A DNA stretch of 64,000 nucleotides from Asanoa siamensis (GCF_016862555.1 NZ_BONE01000022.1:53075-117074), one strand, 5' to 3'; positions 51,960 to 60,886 are shown, counted from the stretch's first letter. Numbers and translations: made by a program. Notes: generated by a model from the letters alone, not told the origin.

Positions 51960-52153
51960 GCGTGCGCCTGTCTGCCGCCGGTCGGTGCGCCGCCGGGTTC
52001 GATCGTCTGGTCCGTGGCCGGTGTTGGCGGTGTGGGCCCTGTCGCTGCGGCAACCGGTCAGACCGACCGCGGTGGCAGCGGCCGGGACGCCCCTGACCCA
52101 ACGGGCCTCATCGCAGGCTGGTCAGAACCGCGCGGCAACCGCAGGATGGAACG

Positions 52154-53059
52154 GTGACCAGGTGGCAAGAGATGATCGAAAATCTCGTCGATCTGCTTCC
52201 GGCGGCGCCTGCCCGGGTGGCGGTCGACGGGGCCGGTGAGCGCAACGCGCTGGTGGCCGACAGGTTGGCGGCGGACCCGCGGTTCTCCGTAGCGGCCGGC
52301 CCGGGGTGGCGCGACGCGCGCCCGGACGTGCTCGTCTGGCTGCGTACGCCGCCGGTCACGCCCGACAGCCCGGAGCACCATGCCGACGTGGTGATCGACC
52401 TGCACGATCCCGAGTGGCCGGTGATCCGGCACGTCGACCCGCGGCTGGCCGACCGCACCCGGTGGTACCTGTCGGAGAGCCGCGCCTTCTTCGCGGTCCG
52501 CGCGGCGACCTGGGACGCCAAGTTCGGCGACGACCTGCCGGCGTACGCCGCCGCGGTCGCCGAGGCCGACCTGCCCGTCGGTGGCACCGCGGTCGACGTG
52601 GGCTGCGGCACGGGCCGGGCGCTGCCCGCGCTCCGCGCCGCCGTCGGCCCGACCGGCCGGGTGCTGGGCGTCGACATCACGCCGGAGATGCTCGCGGTGG
52701 CCGCGGAACGCGCGGCGCCGCCGCACGCCCTGCTGCTGCTCGCCGACGCCCGCCACCTGCCGCTGCCGAACGCCACGACCGACGCGGTCTTCGCCGCGGG
52801 CCTGGTCGCCCACCTCCCGGACCCGGTCGCGGGCCTCCGCGAACTGGCCCGCGTCACCCGCCCCGGCGGCCGCCTGGTGATCTTCCACCCGTCCGGCCGG
52901 CGCGCGCTAGCGGCCCGGCACGGCCGCCCGGTCCGCCCGGACGAGCCGCTGTCCCGTGCCCCACTCACCGCCACGACCGCGGCGGCGGGCTGGCACCTGG
53001 ACCACTACGACGACGCGGACCACCGCTTCCTCGCGCTCGCCACGAGAACCACAACCTGA
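52154..53059 (+). CDS. SAM methyltransferase fused to a uridine kinase-like remnant
   Basis: A 301-residue protein with two parts. Residues about 1-140 resemble uridine/nucleoside kinase-like proteins: IENLVDLLPAAPARVAVDGA, then ERNALVADRLAADPRF, and VVIDLHDPEWPVIRHVDPRL. The place of the P-loop reads [17 protein letters not shown], so the G-K-T/S is gone and phosphoryl transfer is unlikely. Residues about 145-300 are a class I methyltransferase: VDVGCGTGRALPAL as motif I, VLGVDITPEMLAVA as motif II, VFAAGLVAHLPDPVAG and LRELARVTRPGGRLVIF. Substrate unknown. Start GTG 52154 follows CAGGATGGAACG. Confidence 0.75.
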   Translation: MTRWQEMIENLVDLLPAAPARVAVDGAGERNALVADRLAADPRFSVAAGPGWRDARPDVLVWLRTPPVTPDSPEHHADVVIDLHDPEWPVIRHVDPRLADRTRWYLSESRAFFAVRAATWDAKFGDDLPAYAAAVAEADLPVGGTAVDVGCGTGRALPALRAAVGPTGRVLGVDITPEMLAVAAERAAPPHALLLLADARHLPLPNATTDAVFAAGLVAHLPDPVAGLRELARVTRPGGRLVIFHPSGRRALAARHGRPVRPDEPLSRAPLTATTAAAGWHLDHYDDADHRFLALATRTTT

Positions 53060-53093
53060 CGCGGGGTCGGCCCCCACGTTCCCGCGCCCCACA

Positions 53094-53117
53094 CCCGATC
53101 CCGATCCCGATCCCGAG
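53094..53117. repeat. CCCGAT hexamer tandem repeat
   Basis: Three perfect CCCGAT units and a fourth CCCGAG follow one another in the 219-bp stretch between the methyltransferase and CYTH-CHAD genes. They lie 35 bp past a stop, in a region with no other feature that I can see. A short low-complexity run; no role is implied. Confidence 0.6.
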
Positions 53118-53278
53118 ACCAGGATCCAATGCCCGGCCGACCGCGACCAGCAACCGGCCCGATCGAGACCGGCGCCCTCAACGGGACAGTTCCGGGTGGC
53201 CCATGGGCCGTGGGCGGCGAGGCGAGCCGTAGACGGTCCAGCGGCCACCCTCGGCCGGCGACACGCCAGGGACGGGCG

Positions 53279-54766
53279 TCACCGCAGCCAGCGGCGCAGC
53301 TTTCGGCGGCGGGCCTTGGCCTGCGCCTTCGGCAGCCTGTCGACCAGGGCACGGCCGTGGCCCACCTGCTCGGCGTAGAGCAGGCCGTAGGTGAACGTGT
53401 TCGCCTTGCGCCCGTACGCCCGCACACCGAGATCGCGCAGCACCTGCCGGGTGATCACCGAGTCCTGGTGGTCCCCGAGCAAATCCTGCAGACCCTTGAG
53501 GCCGCGGACGAGCCGCCGGGCGTTCTTGTCGCCGGCCTCCTTGCGCACCTCGACGGCGTACCGGCCGCGCTTGTAGGCCTTGCGCGCCTCGTGCAGCGCC
53601 GGGTCGTCGTCGCTGGCACCGGCCTCGCCCTGCCGGTCGAGCGCGGTGTCGAGCAGACCGTCGGCCCGTCGGACCGCCTTGTGGATCCGGCTGTCGACCC
53701 AGCGCTTGCCGACCTCGGTGACCGGCGGCGCCGCGATCAGTTCATCCAGTGTGGACAGAAGCTTGACGTAGCGCGGCGAGCTCAACGCCCGCCGCAGCCG
53801 GGTGAGCGCGGCGGCCTCGTCGGCGGCGAACCGCTCGGCCAGGTCGGCGGCCACCGGGCCGAGCACCAGCTCGCCGGGCTGGTGGCGCACGGCCTTCGCC
53901 AGCCGCGGTCCCATCACCTGCGCGTCGCGGACTCCGCCGAGCTGCTCGCCGAGCCACTTGAGCTCCGCCCGTACGCCATCGATCTGTTCGCGGTCCCACA
54001 GCCCGCGAAAGGTACGGAACGTGCTGCGCAGCCGGCGCACCGCCACCCGCATGTCGTGCACGCCGTCGACGTCGCCCTCGCGCGCGGCCGGGTCGTGCGC
54101 GACGAGACTGTCCCGCACCGCGGCGGCGTAGGCCAGCACGGGCGTGGCGGCACCGGCGTCGATCGCCGTGAGGTCGCGGAGCCGCTCGTCGAGCACCCGG
54201 CGGATCTTGGCCGGTGAGCCGGGCCGCGCGCCGGCCTCGCGCAACCGCGCCTCGACGCTGTCGAGCAGCTCCTCGTCGCCGTCGACGAGCTCCACCTCGA
54301 TCTCGTGCCAGGCGATCCGGCGCCCCTCGACCAGGTCGTGCGCGACCACCGCGTCGTCGGCGAGCGTGGCCAGCACCGCACCGTCCGCGGCCCGCAGCTG
54401 CCACTCGCGGCGCCGGGTCTCGACCCGGGCGACCGGCTCCACGGACCCGCCGCGGGCCGCCGCCCGGACGAGGCGCATCAGGTCGGGCGGGGGCTTGGTC
54501 GCCGCGGTCAGGGGCCGCTGGTGCTCGGTGCGGGCGCCGCCCGCGGACCCGACCTTGAGGTGCCAACCCTCGTCGGCCCCGCCGGTACGGCGACGCAGCG
54601 CCAGGGCGCCGCGGGTCAGCCAGAGCTCGGGCGTGTCGTAGTAGGTGGCGTCGAGCGTGACCACGTCGGGCTCGCCCAGCGCGGCGACGCTGTCGCCGAC
54701 CAGGTCCGGCACCCGGAAATCCCCATGGCTCTCGAACTTGCGCTCGCGTTCCACGACCGTACGCAT
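53279..54766 (-). CDS. CYTH and CHAD domain protein
   Basis: A 495-residue protein. The N-terminal CYTH domain (residues about 3-195) carries the E-x-E-x-K-like opening VERERKFE and lines a tunnel with charged residues (RRRTGGADEGWHLKVG, WHEIEVELVDGDEE); CYTH proteins hydrolyse triphosphates. The C-terminal CHAD domain (about 205-495) is rich in conserved histidines and arginines: VHDMRVAVRRLRSTFRTF, LGGVRDAQVMG, EARKAYKRGRYAVEV and LLGDHQDSVI. CHAD domains bind polyphosphate. Together this suggests polyphosphate recognition or turnover. ATG 54766 follows the STAS gene's stop by 37 bp on the same strand. Confidence 0.9.
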   Translation of the reverse strand: MRTVVERERKFESHGDFRVPDLVGDSVAALGEPDVVTLDATYYDTPELWLTRGALALRRRTGGADEGWHLKVGSAGGARTEHQRPLTAATKPPPDLMRLVRAAARGGSVEPVARVETRRREWQLRAADGAVLATLADDAVVAHDLVEGRRIAWHEIEVELVDGDEELLDSVEARLREAGARPGSPAKIRRVLDERLRDLTAIDAGAATPVLAYAAAVRDSLVAHDPAAREGDVDGVHDMRVAVRRLRSTFRTFRGLWDREQIDGVRAELKWLGEQLGGVRDAQVMGPRLAKAVRHQPGELVLGPVAADLAERFAADEAAALTRLRRALSSPRYVKLLSTLDELIAAPPVTEVGKRWVDSRIHKAVRRADGLLDTALDRQGEAGASDDDPALHEARKAYKRGRYAVEVRKEAGDKNARRLVRGLKGLQDLLGDHQDSVITRQVLRDLGVRAYGRKANTFTYGLLYAEQVGHGRALVDRLPKAQAKARRRKLRRWLR

Positions 54767-54803
54767 AACCCACACCTACCCCGTGGCGGCGCGGGTATGC
54801 GGG

Positions 54804-55133
54804 TCAGACAGGGGCGGCAGCCGTGCTGACCTGGGCCTCGGGCAGGCCGGCGAAGAGCAGTTCCTCGGCCACCAGGGGCGCGGCGTCGCGGACGGACATC
54901 GAGATGCCGCTGTCGGTGGCCACGTCGGCGCCGGCGACCACCGCCCCGATGCCCTCGGACTCGATGTGGCCCGCGCGGGACAGGTCGACGACCACCCGCG
55001 TCGGGTCGAGGTGCCGGAGGGCACGGATCAGCGCCGTGCGCAGCTCGGCCGCGCCGGTCGGATCCACGTCGCCGCGCACCTCGATGACGACGACGCCCAG
55101 CTTGTCGCGCTCCGTTACGAGCACCGTACCCAC
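54804..55133 (-). CDS. STAS domain protein (anti-sigma factor antagonist-like)
   Basis: A 109-residue STAS protein. Strands VVVIEVRGDVDPTGAAEL and TRVVVDLSRAGHIESEGIGAVV define the fold; the phosphorylation-site region D-S-S-G of SpoIIAA-type antagonists reads E-S-E-G, keeping the first serine. So regulation by a kinase-type anti-sigma factor is possible, but no such gene is in the neighbourhood. GTG 55133 is preceded by GGAGG. Upstream in-frame codons run on to 55577 without a ribosome site and overlap other coding sequence. It may be cotranscribed with the CYTH-CHAD gene. Confidence 0.75.
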   Translation of the reverse strand: MGTVLVTERDKLGVVVIEVRGDVDPTGAAELRTALIRALRHLDPTRVVVDLSRAGHIESEGIGAVVAGADVATDSGISMSVRDAAPLVAEELLFAGLPEAQVSTAAAPV

Positions 55134-55291
55134 GGGGATACCTCCGGGTCGGCCCGCTTTTTCGGCGCCTTCACGGTATCCGTGCCGGCAAGCTCGCACC
55201 ACCCGCCGGTTCGCTAGGTGTTCAGCTACACAAGGGTGTATATGCCGAACGCCACGGCGGCGACACAGACCGCGAAGCACGCGCTGGAAAC

Positions 55292-55930
55292 TCAGCGGGG
55301 TTTGCCGAGGCTTCGGCGGGTCAACGGAAACCACCCCGAACCCGCGAAGAACAACAACGAGTCCGGCGATCGACCACGCGTTGCCGAAGGAGGCCTTCCG
55401 GTCCGATTGTTCGCCGCGAGCCGCGCGTCGATCTCGGCCTGGTCGGGCCCGCTGACGTCCGGCGGCGACGACGCCGCGCACCGTGCGCCAACGGTTCCGG
55501 AGACCGTGACGGGGGTGACGAACCGCTCGGGATGCATGCCGTCGGTGATGCTGTAGCACTCCACCACGACCTGCCACTCGCCGTCGGCCGGCTTGACGTT
55601 GCCGAGGGCCATGCTGAACGAGCGGTTCGGCTTGCCGGACGGCGCTTTCCGGTCGTAGCCGCCGGCGGTCAACGGCTTGACCACGTTCGCGTACGGGCCA
55701 CCGACGGGGCCGATCCGGATCATCGTGTCGGCCCCGAACCCGGTCGGGCAGGGCCCGCTCGCCTCGGCCGTGGCGAAGATCGGGTTGTCGTCGACCGAGC
55801 CGGAGCTCTGCGACAGCCGGACCTGACCGAGCGGTGCGGCTGCCGCGGGCGCGGGCAGGACGAGGGCGGGGACGGCGAGTGCGCCGGCGGCCGCCACGGC
55901 GGACGCGATGCGGCGAAGGTGTCGGTTCAC
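55292..55930 (-). CDS. Secreted protein of unknown function
   Basis: A 212-residue exported protein. The signal is VNRHLRRIASAVAAAGALAV with cleavage near PAAAA; the mature part is beta-rich (VDDNPIFATAEASGPCPTGFGADTMIRIG, read in parts) and contains two or three cysteines that may pair. I do not recognise its family. The last 45 residues differ in character from the rest. In the neighbouring frame the same DNA reads SIAGLVVVLRGFGVVSV, a possible membrane anchor, so a frameshift near 55,400 is possible but not proven. GTG 55930 was chosen because the signal peptide begins there. Transcribed alone, 77 bp before the PHP gene end. Confidence 0.55.
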   Translation of the reverse strand: MNRHLRRIASAVAAAGALAVPALVLPAPAAAAPLGQVRLSQSSGSVDDNPIFATAEASGPCPTGFGADTMIRIGPVGGPYANVVKPLTAGGYDRKAPSGKPNRSFSMALGNVKPADGEWQVVVECYSITDGMHPERFVTPVTVSGTVGARCAASSPPDVSGPDQAEIDARLAANNRTGRPPSATRGRSPDSLLFFAGSGWFPLTRRSLGKPR

Positions 55931-56007
55931 ACCCGTCGGTCTAGTCAGCGCCGACGACAGCGGGCGATAGCGAAGGCGCGCGCCAGACGGCGCGCAGGTG
56001 AACACGA

Positions 56008-56040
56008 CGGAGCGCCCGCCTCGATCAGGCGGGCGCTCCG
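56008..56040 (-). terminator. Hairpin terminator after the PHP metallohydrolase
   Basis: A perfect 14-bp stem, CGGAGCGCCCGCCT and its complement, with the loop CGATC, lies 14 bp past the stop at 56055. It separates this gene from the secreted-protein gene on the same strand. Confidence 0.8.
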
Positions 56041-56054
56041 AAGTGGTGGGACCG

Positions 56055-57284
56055 TCAGGGCTGCAGCCACCACGGGCTCGAGTAGGCCACGCCGAAGTCG
56101 TTGCAGGGGTGGCCGGCCGGGCCCGGCGACGGGTTGGGCCGGCTCGGGTCCGAGACCCGCAGGACGACCCAGTTGCCGTCGGCCACGTTCAGCGGCACGG
56201 TGAACGTCGCGACCGAGCCGGCGGTCGTCTCGATCACGTCGACCACGCGCGGCGCCCGGGTGTCGGGGCGCAGCACCTGGATGTGCAGCGGCTTGCCGAC
56301 CCACTCGGCGCCACGGTCGAGGTCGACCTGGAACTGCACGGCGCCTGCGGTGATGCCGAGCACGCCGCCCATCCGCACGCCGCCGGCGGTGGCGTCGAGC
56401 CGGAAGCCGCTCACCCGGGTGGCGAAGAACCGCCGGGCCCGCATCGCGTTGAGCACCTCGTTGCGGGTGTTGCCCGTGACCCAGAGCCCGGCCCGGCCGA
56501 GGCCCTCCTGGAAGCCCCAGTTGGTGCCGTGCTCGTCGGTGACGCCGATGAGGCCGGTCCGCCAGCCCGCGTTGAGGCAGGCGACCAGCGGCGAGGAGCC
56601 GGTGTCGGACCAACCGTCGAACAGGTAGTCGTCGCCGCGGTTGAAGATCTCCATGGAGACCATCTGCTCGCGGGCGCCGCTGTTGAAGGTGAAGTTGTCG
56701 AAGCGCAGGATCTCCCGGCCCGGGTGGTTGAAGCCGGCGACGCCGCCGTTGCCGGTGAGCCAGGTGAAGAACCGGCCCATGCTGCTCGCGCCGCCCAGGT
56801 CGACATAGTTGTTGGTGAACCAGACGTTGGCGTGGCCGAGCAGCGGGTGGCTCCACTCGAAGCCGCGCAGCGCGGTGTAGGTGCCCGGCACGTTGGCCGC
56901 GTCGGCGAGCGCGCCGGCCCGGTTCCACTCCGACCTGCTGATGCCCTCGATGGCGAAGAGCGTCGCGTGGTCGGTGAGGGCGGCGACGTCGAGGCCGGCA
57001 TCGCGCATCGAGCCGAAGACGAGGTCGGGGTTGCCGTCGCCGTCCGACATCAGGGAGTGGTTGTGCATGTCGCCGTGCACCAGGGTCGTGCCCGTGGTGA
57101 TCCGGGAGGCCCGGTCGGCGCCGGCGGCCAGGCCGGGGGCGACCTGGACCTTGGCGGCCTGCGCGGTGCCCGGCGTCGCGCCGAGGACGATCAGCCCGCC
57201 GGTCGCGGCGGCTCCGGCGAGGAGGCCGCGCCGGGTGAGGCTGCTGCCGTGGTCATCTGCGTGGGTGTGGTGGTGTCCGCTCAC
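56055..57284 (-). CDS. Tat-exported CehA/McbA-type PHP metallohydrolase
   Basis: A 409-residue protein. A histidine-rich start (SGHHHTHADDHG) precedes a twin-arginine signal (SLTRRGLLAGAAATGG). The PHP-type domain follows: LVHGDMHNHSLMSDGDG gives the H-x-H motif, then AALTDHATLF, FEWSHPLLGHANVW, FNHPGREIL and GVTDEHGTNWG supply more metal ligands. CehA/McbA-like enzymes cleave carbamates or other esters; the substrate here is unknown. The last 100 residues form a beta sandwich. GTG 57284 was chosen; the longer frame upstream (to 57383) is Cys-rich and unsupported. The hairpin after the stop ends the transcript. Confidence 0.85.
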   Translation of the reverse strand: MSGHHHTHADDHGSSLTRRGLLAGAAATGGLIVLGATPGTAQAAKVQVAPGLAAGADRASRITTGTTLVHGDMHNHSLMSDGDGNPDLVFGSMRDAGLDVAALTDHATLFAIEGISRSEWNRAGALADAANVPGTYTALRGFEWSHPLLGHANVWFTNNYVDLGGASSMGRFFTWLTGNGGVAGFNHPGREILRFDNFTFNSGAREQMVSMEIFNRGDDYLFDGWSDTGSSPLVACLNAGWRTGLIGVTDEHGTNWGFQEGLGRAGLWVTGNTRNEVLNAMRARRFFATRVSGFRLDATAGGVRMGGVLGITAGAVQFQVDLDRGAEWVGKPLHIQVLRPDTRAPRVVDVIETTAGSVATFTVPLNVADGNWVVLRVSDPSRPNPSPGPAGHPCNDFGVAYSSPWWLQP

Positions 57285-57351
57285 GAGGACCAGTTGACCG
57301 GATGCCGCACAACATGTCGATACGTGTAGATGGATTGATGGGAAACTCCGG

Positions 57352-58586
57352 CTACATCGCGGCGCGTGCGAGCAGCACGTCACGCTCCCGGGTGTTGCGG
57401 GCGAGCGCGGCCGCGCGGGCGAACTCGGCCCGGGCCTCGTCCTCGCGGCCGAGCCGGCGCAGCAGGTCGCCGCGGACGGCGGGGAGGAGGTGATAGTCGC
57501 GCAGCGGGGCCCGCAGTTGGTCGACGATCGCCAGGCCGCGGGCCGGGCCGAAGGCCATCGCCACGGCGACCGCGCGGTTCAGCTCGACCACGGGCGTCGG
57601 GGTGCGGCGCACCAGGATCTCGTAGAGGCCCGCGATGCGCCGCCAGTCGGTGTCCTCGGCCCGGCGGGCCTGGGCGTGGGTGGCCGCGATGGCGGCCTGC
57701 AGGACGTACGGGCCCGGCTCGGTGGTGTCCCGCTGTGCCCGCAGGAGCGCGGCGAACCCGTCACGGACGAGATCCTGGTCCCAGCGGGTGCGGTCCTGTT
57801 CGAGAAGCGGCACCGGCTCGCCGGCCGGGCCCAGCCGGGCGGCCATCCGCGAGGCGTGCAGCTCCATCAGCGCGACCAGGCCGTGGACCTCGGCCTCGGC
57901 GGGCGCCAGCCCGGCCAGCATCCGGCCGAGCCGGACGGCCTCCGTGGCCAGGGCGGGCCGCATCCAGTCGCCGCCCGCCGTCGCGGCGTACCCCTCGTTG
58001 AAGATCAGATAGATCGTTTCGAGGACGGCGTCGAGCCGGGCCGCGCGGTCCTCCGGCGGTGGCACCTCGAACGGGATCCGCCGCTCGCCGAGGGTGCGCT
58101 TGGCGCGGGAGATCCGCTGGCCGATCGTCGGCTCCGGCACCAGGAAAGCGCGGGCGATCTCGGCGGTGGTCAGGCCGCCGATCATCCGCAGCGTGAGGGC
58201 GACGCTCGCCTCGCGGGAGAGCACCGGGTGGCAGGCGATGAAGATCAGGCGGAGCACGTCGTCGTCGATGCCGGTGCCGTCGTCGTACTCGCCGGCCTGT
58301 CGCTCCTGCGCCTGCGCCTGCTCCTGCTCCGCCGCCGGGCGAGCTCGGCGAGGTTGGCGCGCAGCCGGTCGTCGCGGCGCAGGCGGTCGATCGCCCGGTG
58401 CTTGGCGGTCAGCATCAGCCAGCCGCCGGGATTGGCCGGGACGCCCTTGACGGGCCATTCCTCCAGGGCGGCGAGCAGAGCGTCCTGGGCGAGGTCCTCC
58501 GCCAGGCCGACGTCACGGACCAGCCGGGTCAGGGCGGCGACGATCCGCGCCGACTCGGCCTTCCAGACGGCCGCGACGGTTTCCAC
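57352..58586 (-). pseudogene. ECF42-like sigma factor with a frameshift
   Basis: From GTG 58586, METVAAVWKAESARIVAALT begins a sigma region 2 with VGLAEDLAQDALLAALEEWP and ends in LRANLAELARR. There the family sequence shifts to the -1 frame, continuing as AAEQEQAQAQERQAGEYDDG, VLRLIFIACHPVLSREASVAL (region 4) and the TPR-like C-terminus to 57352. The break lies in a GGCGGCGG run (forward 58330-58339) beside a CAGGAG/CAGGCG repeat, where one base appears to be missing. Intact, the protein would have about 410 residues, like the copy at 37.1-38.4 kb. It starts 3 bp after its DGPF partner. Confidence 0.8.
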
Positions 58587-58589
58587 GGG

Positions 58590-58916
58590 CTACTCCGGCC
58601 CGTACACCTGGCGTAGGTCGCCCTCGCCGTCACCCTGGATCGCGAAGAACCGCCGGCCGAGCTCGACCGCCGCGGCCTTGTCGGCGACGTCGACCAGCGC
58701 GAAGCTGATGATCGTCTCCTTGGTCTCCGGATAGGGCCCGTCGACGACCGTCACCTTGCCGGCCTTGGAGCTGACGTGGGTGCCGTCGAGCGCCAGCCCG
58801 CCGGTGGCGATCAGCACACCGGCCCGGGACAGCTCTTCGACGAACCGCCCCATCTCGGCGTAGAGCTCCTGGTCGGGCGGGCGGACCGGGGCGTTCAGCG
58901 TCATCAGGAAGCGCAC
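58590..58916 (-). CDS. DGPF (YCII-related) protein, partner of the second sigma factor
   Basis: A 108-residue YCII-like protein with the signature VDGPYPETKETIISF and a helix DKAAAVELGRRFFAI. The start MRFLMTLNAPVRPPDQ is typical for this group. It precedes its sigma gene with a 3-bp gap, the same order as in the other pair at 38.4 kb. The two DGPF proteins belong to different subtypes (EGKEHLGG versus ETKETIISF), so the modules are paralogous systems and not a recent copy. GTG 58916 is the start. Confidence 0.85.
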   Translation of the reverse strand: MRFLMTLNAPVRPPDQELYAEMGRFVEELSRAGVLIATGGLALDGTHVSSKAGKVTVVDGPYPETKETIISFALVDVADKAAAVELGRRFFAIQGDGEGDLRQVYGPE

Positions 58917-59006
58917 CCGAGAAATCTAGCCGAGGGGTCTGTCGAAATCCGGGCGGCCCGTTCGCGGCATGGGTGACGGTTCCCCACTGCCTCAGGAGGC
59001 TTCGAT

Positions 59007-59546
59007 ATGCGCACGCTCACGGTCGGCCAGTTCGTCTCACTGGACGGCGTCGTCTCGTCGCCGGAAACCTGGCACATGCCGTACGTGGACGCCGAGATGA
59101 TGTCCGCCATCTGGTCCGAGCCGGCCGACACGATGCTGCTGGGGCGGGTGACCTACGAGACCTTCGCGGGGGCCTTCGCCCACCTGCCGGACGACGACCC
59201 GGTCGCCGGCCCGATGCACCGCCCGGAGAAGGTCGTGGTGTCCGCGTCGCTGGGCGCCCTCGACTGGCGCAACTCCCGCCTGCTGCCGGCCGGCGACGTG
59301 GCGGAGCGGGTCGCCGAGCTGAAGGCCGGCCCCGGCGGGCCGATCTCGGTGATCGGCAGCATCACCCTGGTCCGCGCCCTGCTGGTCGCGGGCCTGATCG
59401 ACTGCCTGAGCCTGCTGGTGCACCCGATCGTGGTGGGCAGCGGCACCCGGCTCTTCGCCGACGACGGCCCGCGGGTGCGGCTGAAGCTGTCGTCGGTCGA
59501 CGTGTTCGCCTCGGGCGTGACCCACCACCGGTACGCGGTCGGCTAG
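59007..59546 (+). CDS. Dihydrofolate reductase-like (RibD C-terminal) protein
   Basis: A 179-residue protein of the DHFR/RibD-C fold. MRTLTVGQFVSLDGVVSSPE opens the fold, DTMLLGRVTYETFAGAF is the nucleotide-binding core, ISVIGSITLVRALLVAGLIDCLSLLVHPIVVG (read in parts) contains the G-S and L-x-H-P motifs. Members of this family are NADPH-dependent reductases of unknown substrate; it is not a canonical FolA. ATG 59007 is preceded by CAGGAGG. It is divergent from the DGPF gene and followed by an MFS gene after 12 bp. Confidence 0.85.
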   Translation: MRTLTVGQFVSLDGVVSSPETWHMPYVDAEMMSAIWSEPADTMLLGRVTYETFAGAFAHLPDDDPVAGPMHRPEKVVVSASLGALDWRNSRLLPAGDVAERVAELKAGPGGPISVIGSITLVRALLVAGLIDCLSLLVHPIVVGSGTRLFADDGPRVRLKLSSVDVFASGVTHHRYAVG

Positions 59547-59558
59547 GGTCCGGGGCCG

Positions 59559-60803
59559 ATGCGTGCCCTGCTGGCCGATCGGCCCTTCGCCCTGTTGTTC
59601 GCCGCCCGCACCATCTCGGTGCTGGGCACCGGCTTCGGCCGGGTGGCGCTCGCCTTCGCGGTGCTGGCGCTGCCCGGCTCGTCGCCGACGACGCTCTCCG
59701 TCGTGCTGGCCTGCCAGGCCCTGCCGCAACTCGTGCTCATTCTGGCCGGCGGGGTGATCGGCGACCGCTTCCCGCGCCGGCGGGTGCTGCTCGCCGCCGA
59801 GCTCTTCGCCGGGGTCGCCTGGACCGGCCTGACGGTGATGTTCCTGACCGGGTACGCGCCGCTCGCGCTGGTCAGCGTGTTCGCCGCCCTGGCCGGGGTG
59901 GCGAGCGCGGTCTTCCTGCCGGCGTACGACGGGGTGATCCCCGACCTGGTCGCCCCCGAACGCCGGCAGGTGGCGAACGGGCTGCTCCGTCTCGGGTTCA
60001 ACCTCGGGCTGATTCTGGGCCTGGCGCTGGCGGGCGCCACGGTGGCGGTGGTCGGTGCTGGGTGGGCGGTGGGGTTGAACGCCGCGTCGTTCTTCGTGTC
60101 GGCGGTTCTGCTCGCCGGCATCCGTTTGCCCGCCGGGGATGCGCGCCGCGCTTTGGCTTCCGCCTTGTCGGACCTGCGGCGGGGGTGGCGGGAGTTCTCG
60201 TCGCGGCAGTGGCTGTGGGCGGTGGTGGCGCAGTACGCGTTCGTGGTCGCGGCCCTGAACGCCTATCTGGGCGTGTTCGGCCCGCTGCTGGCCACCGAAC
60301 GCCTCGGCGGCGCGCCGGCGTGGTCGGCTCTCACCGCGGCGCAGGCGGCCGGGACTTTTCTGGGGGTGGGCATCGCGGTCCGGGTGCGGCCCCGGCGGCC
60401 GGTGTTCGTGGCGGCGCTGGTCACGGCGACCGCGGCGCTACCGATGGCGCTGCTGGCGGCCGGCGCTCCGTTGTTCGCGGTTGCTGTCGCCGCGTTTTTG
60501 GCTGGCGTGGCGGGTGATGTGTTCGGCGTCCTCTGGTCGACGACGATGCAGCGGGAGGTGCCGTCGGACGCGCTGTCCCGGGTGAGCTCCTGGGATCTGC
60601 TCGGGTCGCTCTCGTTCGCGCCGCTGGGCCTGCTGGTCGCGGGACCGATCGCGACGGCGACGGGGACGCCGGCGGCGCTCTGGGGTTGCGCGGCGCTGAT
60701 CCTGCTGGCGACGGCGGGCGCCCTGACCGCCCCGGGCGTCCGCCGTCTCCGCGCCCCTGCTTTGTTTCCGGCCGCGGAGGAGGTCAAGGTTTCCCGGGGG
60801 TGA
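59559..60803 (+). CDS. MFS transporter
   Basis: A 414-residue protein with 12 membrane helices of the MFS_3 type. The first helix is RPFALLFAARTISVLGTGFG, motif A is GGVIGDRFPRRRVLL, and EVPSDALSRVSSWDLLGSLSF in the second half matches the usual helix 10-11 linker region. Substrate unknown. ATG 59559 has no clear ribosome site but lies 12 bp after the DHFR-like stop, so it may be translated by re-initiation. About 83 bp separate it from the GNAT gene. Confidence 0.85.
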   Translation: MRALLADRPFALLFAARTISVLGTGFGRVALAFAVLALPGSSPTTLSVVLACQALPQLVLILAGGVIGDRFPRRRVLLAAELFAGVAWTGLTVMFLTGYAPLALVSVFAALAGVASAVFLPAYDGVIPDLVAPERRQVANGLLRLGFNLGLILGLALAGATVAVVGAGWAVGLNAASFFVSAVLLAGIRLPAGDARRALASALSDLRRGWREFSSRQWLWAVVAQYAFVVAALNAYLGVFGPLLATERLGGAPAWSALTAAQAAGTFLGVGIAVRVRPRRPVFVAALVTATAALPMALLAAGAPLFAVAVAAFLAGVAGDVFGVLWSTTMQREVPSDALSRVSSWDLLGSLSFAPLGLLVAGPIATATGTPAALWGCAALILLATAGALTAPGVRRLRAPALFPAAEEVKVSRG

Positions 60804-60886
60804 ACCGGATGGGCTGCTCGTTCCGATGAAGAGTATGTGCGGTCAATGAGGTGGCCGGCTCCAGGAGGTGAGGCATCCTGCTGGCC

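Noticed and set aside
51960..52153. Possible small gene between the MFS and methyltransferase genes
   Set aside because: No frame with a good start, ribosome site and sensible composition; I see nothing in it beyond the likely promoter of the methyltransferase gene.
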